In this document: piece after piece, positions 5,183 to 9,187 of the stretch
How positions within the stretch are numbered: the first letter of the stretch is position 1
How the letters are laid out: each line of letters begins with the position of its first letter
From: an uncultured Lachnospiraceae bacterium
GTDB taxonomy: Bacteria > Bacillota > Clostridia > Lachnospirales > Lachnospiraceae
Direction: 5' to 3'
Length of the DNA stretch: 9,187 nt
Assembly: GCA_937877165.1 (NCBI GenBank)
Contig: CALEFO010000108.1
Location: 1-9,187 of the forward strand
The notes under the pieces: generated by a model
Seen by the model: only the letters and a program-made list of their open reading frames with translations
Told to the model about the DNA's origin: nothing
The model's database searches: none
Translations under genes and position numbers: made by a program

Positions 5183-7126
5183 TTATGCGGCTTTCCCCGC
5201 TGCGGTTCTCTTCGATTCCATCAGATACTGCCAGGCAACTCCCGCCGCAATGAAGAGGATCCCGACGAGGTCCGTCGTCAGTCTCGGATCAATCAGCATC
5301 AGGCCGCCTGCTGCCAGCATAATCCGGATGATGATTCCCATATGTCCCTTGAGGTACCCCTCCAGGGCCGCCGACAGGCCGAAAATTCCGATAAACGAGG
5401 TTGCCGCAATCTGCACCACCTTTGCAGCAGTCGTATCAATCAGCAGCATCGACGGATTGAAGCAGAACACATACGGCACAATGAAGACCGCGATTGCAAG
5501 CTTGGAGGCGTTGAAAGCGGTTTTCATCGGATTGGACTTGGCAATCGCCGAGCCCGCGTACGCGGCGAGGGCAACCGGCGGCGTAATGTCCGCTACGATG
5601 CCGAAGTAGAACACGAAGAAGTGTGCTGCCAGTGTCGGCACGCCCATCCGCACGAGAATCGGTGCACAGGTGGCCGCCATGATGCAGTAATTCGCCGTCG
5701 TCGGTACGCCCATGCCGAGGACAATGCAGCACAGCATTGTCAGAACGAGTGCAATGATCAGCCGTCCGTTTGCAATCGTGATGATGCCGTTGATCAGCTC
5801 ATTGGCAAGGCCCGTCATCGTAATGCAGCCGGAAATAATGCCCGCAACGCCGCAGGCCGCCGCCACGGTGATGGCACCGCGCCCGCCTGCTTCCAGCGCG
5901 TCAATGCACTTGGAAAGAGAAATCCGGTTCTCCTTGTCAAACAGGCTGACCACGATGGAAAGAAGAATCGCATAGCTTGCTGCCTTCTGCATGGTCATAT
6001 AGTTGCCGGACACCCAGATGACCAGCATCACAAGGGGCAGCAGCAGGTAAATCTTGCGAATCAGAAGCCGGAAGACCGGAAGCTCCTCCTTCGGAATGCC
6101 GGAGAGTCCCAGCTTCTTCGCCTCCAGATGGACGGAGATGAAAATGCCCGCAAAATAAAGCACTGCAGGAAGAATCGCCCGGAGAATGATGTCCGAATAC
6201 GGGACACCGACGAAATCCGCCATCAAAAACGCCGCGGCGCCCATGATCGGCGGCATGATCTGTCCGCCCGTCGATGCCGCTGCCTCTACGGCCCCTGCAA
6301 ATTCCGACTTATAACCGGTCTCCTTCATCATGGGAATTGTCACGGATCCTGTCGTCACCGTGTTGCCAACAGACGAACCGGACACCATGCCGCAGAGAGC
6401 TGAGGAAATAACGGCCACCTTGGCAGGGCCGCCCGCATACTTGCCCGCCACGCAGTTCGCCAGCTGAATAAAGAAGTTCGAGATGCCCGTCCTCTCCAGG
6501 AACGCACCGAAAATGATGAACACCACAATGTACTTCGAGCAGACATTGACCGGTGTCGAGAAAATGCCCTCCTTCGTATAGAACAGATTGCGGACGAGAT
6601 ACCGCACTCTTCCGAAGAAGGACGGATTCGTCAGGCCGTAGGACAGCGCATAAATCAGGAAAAATCCAGCCACACACAGAATGGGGAGTCCTACACACCG
6701 CCTGGTCAGCTCAATGAGAGCCGCGATGCCGATGATGCCGAACACGATCTGAAACGGCTGAAATCTCGTTCCCTGATTGATGATCTGGTTCGCGTTGAAG
6801 GTGAAATACAAAAACGATCCGGTTCCCAGCAGCATGATGAGGATGTCATACCACGGCATGTAGTTCTCCCGGTTGTCGCCCTTCTTCGCGGGATAGGTAA
6901 GAAATCCCATCAGGACGATGAGTGCGAGAAACGATGTCAGCCGGATCTCCTCCAGGAAGGTGGCAAACAGCGTGACATAAATGCACCAGAGTGAAAACGC
7001 CGCAAGAATCAGGCGGATCGCCTGCTTATAGTGCCCGGTCCAGATGCGGACATTGGATTCCCGGTCGTATTTTTTCATAATGGCATCCACATCCGCGGAT
7101 GCCGTCTTGTTCACTTCTCTGCTCAC
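5183..7126 (-). CDS. TRAP transporter permease, fused DctQ-DctM type (TAXI system)
   Basis: This 647-residue polytopic membrane protein is the permease of a tripartite ATP-independent periplasmic-type transporter, which uses an ion gradient to import a substrate delivered by the solute receptor. After a polar N-terminus of about 33 residues come four hydrophobic segments matching a fused small (Q) subunit. The large (M) domain follows, with SSALCGMVSGSSVGNTVTT (242-260), IMPPIMGAAAFLMAD (290-304) and GMGVPTTANYCIMAA (471-485), then FVFYFGIVADITPPVALAAY (504-523). A C-terminal hydrophobic tail of roughly 90 residues adds further membrane spans. The reading frame also has a TTG at 7132, but AGGAGG is one base from it and seven bases from the GTG at 7126, so GTG is chosen. 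That AGGAGG lies in the last Glu-Glu-Asp codons of the receptor gene, implying coupled translation. The substrate cannot be told from sequence. Confidence 0.93.
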   Translation of the reverse strand: MSREVNKTASADVDAIMKKYDRESNVRIWTGHYKQAIRLILAAFSLWCIYVTLFATFLEEIRLTSFLALIVLMGFLTYPAKKGDNRENYMPWYDILIMLLGTGSFLYFTFNANQIINQGTRFQPFQIVFGIIGIAALIELTRRCVGLPILCVAGFFLIYALSYGLTNPSFFGRVRYLVRNLFYTKEGIFSTPVNVCSKYIVVFIIFGAFLERTGISNFFIQLANCVAGKYAGGPAKVAVISSALCGMVSGSSVGNTVTTGSVTIPMMKETGYKSEFAGAVEAAASTGGQIMPPIMGAAAFLMADFVGVPYSDIILRAILPAVLYFAGIFISVHLEAKKLGLSGIPKEELPVFRLLIRKIYLLLPLVMLVIWVSGNYMTMQKAASYAILLSIVVSLFDKENRISLSKCIDALEAGGRGAITVAAACGVAGIISGCITMTGLANELINGIITIANGRLIIALVLTMLCCIVLGMGVPTTANYCIMAATCAPILVRMGVPTLAAHFFVFYFGIVADITPPVALAAYAGSAIAKSNPMKTAFNASKLAIAVFIVPYVFCFNPSMLLIDTTAAKVVQIAATSFIGIFGLSAALEGYLKGHMGIIIRIMLAAGGLMLIDPRLTTDLVGILFIAAGVAWQYLMESKRTAAGKAA

Positions 7127-7128
7127 CG

Positions 7129-8109
7129 TCAATCCTCCTCTGCCTTCGTCTCTACCGTAATGCCGTGCTCCTTATAGTAGCGTGCCGCTCCCTCATGGAA
7201 CGGTGCCGCCATGCCGGTCGTTGCCGTCTCCAGCGAAAGCTCCGCGCCCTTGGCATTTTCCTTCGCGATGTCCTCTGCGTGGTCAAAAATCGCAGCGGTC
7301 ATGTTGTAGACCGTATCGTCATCCAGGTCCGCCGAAACGATGATCGTCGCCTTGACCGTGATCGTCTCCACCGGATCCGTCTGCCCAGGATAAGTATCTG
7401 CCGGAATCTCCAGTGCCGTGTAGTACGGGCACTCCGACATGATCTCATCCCGGAGGTCTCCGTCGATATTGATCAGATACACACCGTTCGTGGTCGCAAG
7501 CTCCGTGATCGCCGTTGTCGGCGCACCCGCGACAATAAAGGCCGCGTCAATCTTGCCGTCTTTTAACGATTCCTTGCTGTCCTCGAAGGACTGATACTGG
7601 GGATGAATGTCATCCAGGGTAATTCCCGCCGCAGAAAGGACGTCGATTGCGTTGAAATAGGTTCCGGATCCGGCCGCGCCGATGGAGACGCTCTTGCCCT
7701 TCAGGTCGCCGACTTCCTTAATGTCCGGATCCATGGTGATCAGCTGCACGGTCTCTGCGTACAGACCGCCGAGCACGCGGAACGCATGCGTCGGTCCATC
7801 CTGCTCAAAGGATTTCGTTCCGTCCCAGGCATAGGCCATGACATCGGACTGCGTGAAGCCGAGCTGGAAATCCCCGTCCTCAATCGACTGAATGTTGACC
7901 TTGGAGGCTCCGGTGGACACGGCTGTCACCTTCACGCCCGCATAATTGGTCATGTACTGGGCGATGACACCGCCGTAAGAATAATAGGTTCCCGCGGTTC
8001 CTCCGGTTCCGAACATCATCCGCGAGGTTCCCTGGCCGCAGCCGGTCAGACACGCTGCCACAAGTCCAAGCGCCGCCGCAAGAGCGGCAAGAAATCGTAC
8101 CTTCTTCAC
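7129..8109 (-). CDS. TAXI-family TRAP transporter solute receptor (lipoprotein)
   Basis: This protein captures the substrate outside the membrane and hands it to the adjacent TRAP permease. The first 24 residues form a lipoprotein signal: KKVR, a hydrophobic Ala/Leu core and the lipobox LTGC with Cys24, so the mature protein should be lipid-anchored to the outer face of the cell membrane. The mature part begins with the TAXI hallmark FGTGGTAGTYYSYGG and continues with VSTGASKVN, LGFTQSDV, VSIGAAGSGTYFNA and DAAFIVAGAP, as in the immunogenic-protein/TAXI receptors. Length is 326 residues, usual for the family. An ATG at 8115 abuts the GGGAGG ribosome binding site with no spacing, whereas the GTG at 8109 has about six bases, so GTG is preferred; both give the same signal peptide apart from two residues. 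Family members have been linked to dicarboxylate-type substrates, but the ligand here is unknown. Confidence 0.93.
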   Translation of the reverse strand: MKKVRFLAALAAALGLVAACLTGCGQGTSRMMFGTGGTAGTYYSYGGVIAQYMTNYAGVKVTAVSTGASKVNIQSIEDGDFQLGFTQSDVMAYAWDGTKSFEQDGPTHAFRVLGGLYAETVQLITMDPDIKEVGDLKGKSVSIGAAGSGTYFNAIDVLSAAGITLDDIHPQYQSFEDSKESLKDGKIDAAFIVAGAPTTAITELATTNGVYLINIDGDLRDEIMSECPYYTALEIPADTYPGQTDPVETITVKATIIVSADLDDDTVYNMTAAIFDHAEDIAKENAKGAELSLETATTGMAAPFHEGAARYYKEHGITVETKAEED

Positions 8110-8141
8110 TGTCATCCTCCCTTGAATGCCTTTTCTGATAG

Positions 8142-8167
8142 AAAGTGCGCCGGTTTCATCGCACTTT
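8142..8167. promoter_or_regulatory. Inverted repeat in the TAXI operon leader (candidate operator or leader hairpin)
   Basis: AAAGTGCG (8142-8149) and CGCACTTT (8160-8167) are perfectly complementary 8-base arms around a ten-base spacer. If the -10 element at 8175-8180 is right, the repeat spans about +2 to +27 of the transcript, the usual place for a repressor operator. It could equally act as a 5' mRNA hairpin. A 10-bp palindrome, TTGTATACAA (8166-8175), partly overlaps it and covers the predicted start. Confidence 0.5.
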
Positions 8168-8174
8168 GTATACA

Positions 8175-8203
8175 ATGATACCATATCTGCGTACAGAATG
8201 AAA
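8175..8203 (-). promoter_or_regulatory. Probable promoter of the TAXI-TRAP operon
   Basis: On the minus strand the -10 is TATCAT (8180-8175), preceded by TGG, which gives an extended -10. Seventeen bases upstream is TTTCAT, a poor -35 that an extended -10 can tolerate. The predicted start is near 8168, about 58 bases before the receptor gene. The remaining part of the divergent 319-base gap, about 8204-8413, shows no clear promoter for the plus-strand kinase gene and no convincing coding sequence. Confidence 0.45.
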
Positions 8204-8428
8204 TCCGTGAATTTTGAAAGCTTTTTTCAATGTGCAAAAGGATGGTCCGTCCTTCCGATTGAATCCGGCAGAGCGACAAGAATCCTGTGGAAGATTTCAG
8301 GCCGTACGAGTAAAATACAGGCAAAGGGAACTTTTGCAGCCGCCCGTCACGGACCTTTTTTCCGGCAGATGTGCGGATATGCAGACCAGAAAAGTGCTTT
8401 TGAAACAGATCTGAAGGAGGGTGCTGTT

Positions 8429-9049
8429 ATGGCAGACAAAAAATATCCGATCATTACCATTAGCCGCGAATACGGTGCCGGCGGACGCTCCATTGCAAGA
8501 GGCGTCTCCGAGAAACTCGGCATTCCGTTTTATGACCGCGATTTTGTCAAAAAAACAGCCGCGCAGAGCGGTTATTCCGTGGAGGACATCGAGAAGGAGG
8601 GCGAGAACATGAGCCACGCAGGCAAGCTCATGAACGATTTCCTGAATAACGCCGTCTCCTACACCAGCTCTCATGACGGCATCTATCAGGCCCAGAAGGC
8701 CACTATTTTGGAGCTCGCCAATGAGGACTGCATCATCATCGGCCGCTGCTCCAACATCATTCTCCGCGAGGCAGGGATTCCGAGCTTCGATGTTTTCCTG
8801 CATGCCGACCTGCTGCACCGCATGAAGCGCGCCGCCGAGCTGAACGAGAACGCGGATCCCAGCCTGGACCTCAAGAAATACGTGGAGAAGCGTGACGACC
8901 TGCGCGAGACCTACTACAAATCCTACACCGGACATGTCATGGGCGATTACCACGACTATGACATCAGCCTGGATACAGGCTCTCTCGGCTACGGCGCCTG
9001 CGTGGAGCTTCTCTCCGACCTGATTGAGAAGCACCGGACGCTGAACTGA
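8429..9049 (+). CDS. Cytidylate kinase-like family protein
   Basis: This 206-residue protein has the N-terminal sequence PIITISREYGAGGRSIARGV (residues 7-26), the glycine-rich phosphate-binding loop of the cytidylate-kinase-like family (Pfam Cytidylate_kin2 type). The family's FYDRDFV (34-40) and CIIIGRCSNIIL (101-112) follow, then a lid-like basic region (RMKRAAEL, EKRDDLRETYYKSYTG) and YDISLDTGSLG near the end. It is shorter than and distinct from canonical Cmk, so its substrate is uncertain; a nucleotide kinase role is inferred from the fold only. The ATG at 8429 has AAGGAGG eight bases upstream. The frame is open upstream to 8126, but that stretch resembles no protein I know and includes the TAXI promoter, so it is not included. 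The gene is divergent from the transporter operon and appears to stand alone. Confidence 0.85.
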   Translation: MADKKYPIITISREYGAGGRSIARGVSEKLGIPFYDRDFVKKTAAQSGYSVEDIEKEGENMSHAGKLMNDFLNNAVSYTSSHDGIYQAQKATILELANEDCIIIGRCSNIILREAGIPSFDVFLHADLLHRMKRAAELNENADPSLDLKKYVEKRDDLRETYYKSYTGHVMGDYHDYDISLDTGSLGYGACVELLSDLIEKHRTLN

Positions 9050-9084
9050 GCGTGGTGTTCCCCGGAAATTCACGAAAACAAAAT

Positions 9085-9127
9085 TCCCATCCTCTCCTGC
9101 AGCATTTCCGCTGCGGAGGGGCTGGGA
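9085..9127. terminator. Hairpin after the kinase gene, better as a minus-strand terminator
   Basis: Arms 9085-9103 and 9110-9127 pair with one bulged base, one mismatch and one G-U wobble around a six-base loop, 35 bases after the kinase stop. On the plus strand only ATCATTG follows, a poor U-run. On the minus strand the stem is followed by ATTTTGTTTT, a good termination tract. It may therefore serve the kinase gene weakly and a convergent gene beyond the right edge strongly; the existence of that gene is inference. Confidence 0.6.
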
Positions 9128-9134
9128 TCATTGA

Positions 9135-9160
9135 AATTGGGCCGCTTGGCGGCACCAATT
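9135..9160. repeat. Second stem-loop after the kinase gene
   Basis: AATTGG plus GCCGC (9135-9145) pairs with GCGGC and CCAATT (9149-9160), an 11-bp stem with a three-base loop and one bulged A. Neither side has a long U-run, so a terminator role is weak. It lies between the terminator-like hairpin and the 24-bp palindrome. Confidence 0.6.
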
Positions 9161-9163
9161 CGT

Positions 9164-9187
9164 GTTTGAATGCGATCGCATTCAAAC
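9164..9187. repeat. 24-bp perfect palindrome, copy 2 (window right edge)
   Basis: This is identical over all 24 bases to the palindrome at 2560-2583 (half GTTTGAATGCGA followed by its reverse complement). Apart from a T immediately before each copy, the left flanks differ, which argues that the palindrome itself is the repeated unit. It ends exactly at the right edge of the window, so its right flank cannot be seen. It lies 115 bases after the kinase stop codon. Confidence 0.9.

Noticed and set aside
5054..6403. Long plus-strand open frame of 449 codons opposite the TRAP permease
   Set aside because: Its product is rich in His, Arg and Asn with no domain pattern, as expected for the antisense of a GC-rich membrane protein gene. 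The minus-strand reading is a clear TRAP permease.
8214..8230. TTGAAA...TTTCAA inverted repeat in the divergent region
   Set aside because: It has only six-base AT-rich arms and no matching -10 at a suitable distance; too weak to call an operator or promoter.
8126..8428. N-terminal extension of the kinase-like protein by about 101 residues
   Set aside because: It has no family resemblance and covers the TAXI promoter, and a strong ribosome binding site precedes the ATG at 8429.
1..9187. CRISPR arrays, tRNA or rRNA genes, insertion sequences or phage genes
   Set aside because: None was seen: no regularly spaced repeats, cloverleaf sequences, transposase motifs or terminal inverted repeats with target duplications were found.

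Overview
The window looks like chromosomal DNA of a moderately GC-rich low-GC-phylum Firmicute, most likely a clostridial (Lachnospiraceae-like) anaerobe. The basis is strong AGGAGG-type ribosome binding sites, a type II fatty acid synthesis cluster whose only visible enoyl-ACP reductase is FabK, a stand-alone acyl carrier protein gene, a separate AccA/AccD pair, and a fused TAXI-type TRAP transporter. The taxonomic call is inference; no rRNA or other marker gene is present.

Layout. From the left edge to about 4854 the minus strand carries a fatty acid synthesis operon, read right to left: acpP, accD, accA, fabH, fabK, fabD. The last gene runs off the left edge. The fabH/fabK and fabK/fabD junctions overlap (TAATG and ATGA), so those genes are probably translationally coupled. 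Upstream of acpP (4855-4980) there is a good sigma-A-type promoter (TTGACA, 17 bp, AATAAT with an extended TG). A 27-bp inverted repeat sits at about +3 to +29 and looks like a repressor operator. A tandem pair of strong hairpins separates acpP from accD. A 24-bp perfect palindrome separates accA from fabH.

From 5183 to 8109, also on the minus strand, lies a two-gene TRAP transporter operon: a TAXI-family lipoprotein solute receptor followed by a fused DctQ/DctM permease whose ribosome binding site lies within the last codons of the receptor gene. A strong intrinsic terminator (5082-5120) closes this operon just before the acpP promoter.

From 8429 to 9049, divergent on the plus strand, is a cytidylate-kinase-like P-loop protein. 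The 319-bp divergent intergenic region holds the TAXI promoter and a leader inverted repeat. After the kinase gene come three consecutive inverted repeats, the last of which (9164-9187) is an exact second copy of the 24-bp palindrome found between accA and fabH.

How the genes work together: AccA/AccD make malonyl-CoA (with biotin carboxylase and BCCP, not seen here), FabD loads it onto AcpP, FabH starts the chain and FabK carries out the last reduction of each cycle. The transporter imports an unidentified small organic anion, and the kinase-like protein has no visible link to either operon. I found no wholly new system. The most interesting signals are non-coding: the duplicated 24-bp palindrome, the acpP operator, and the hairpins between acpP and accD.
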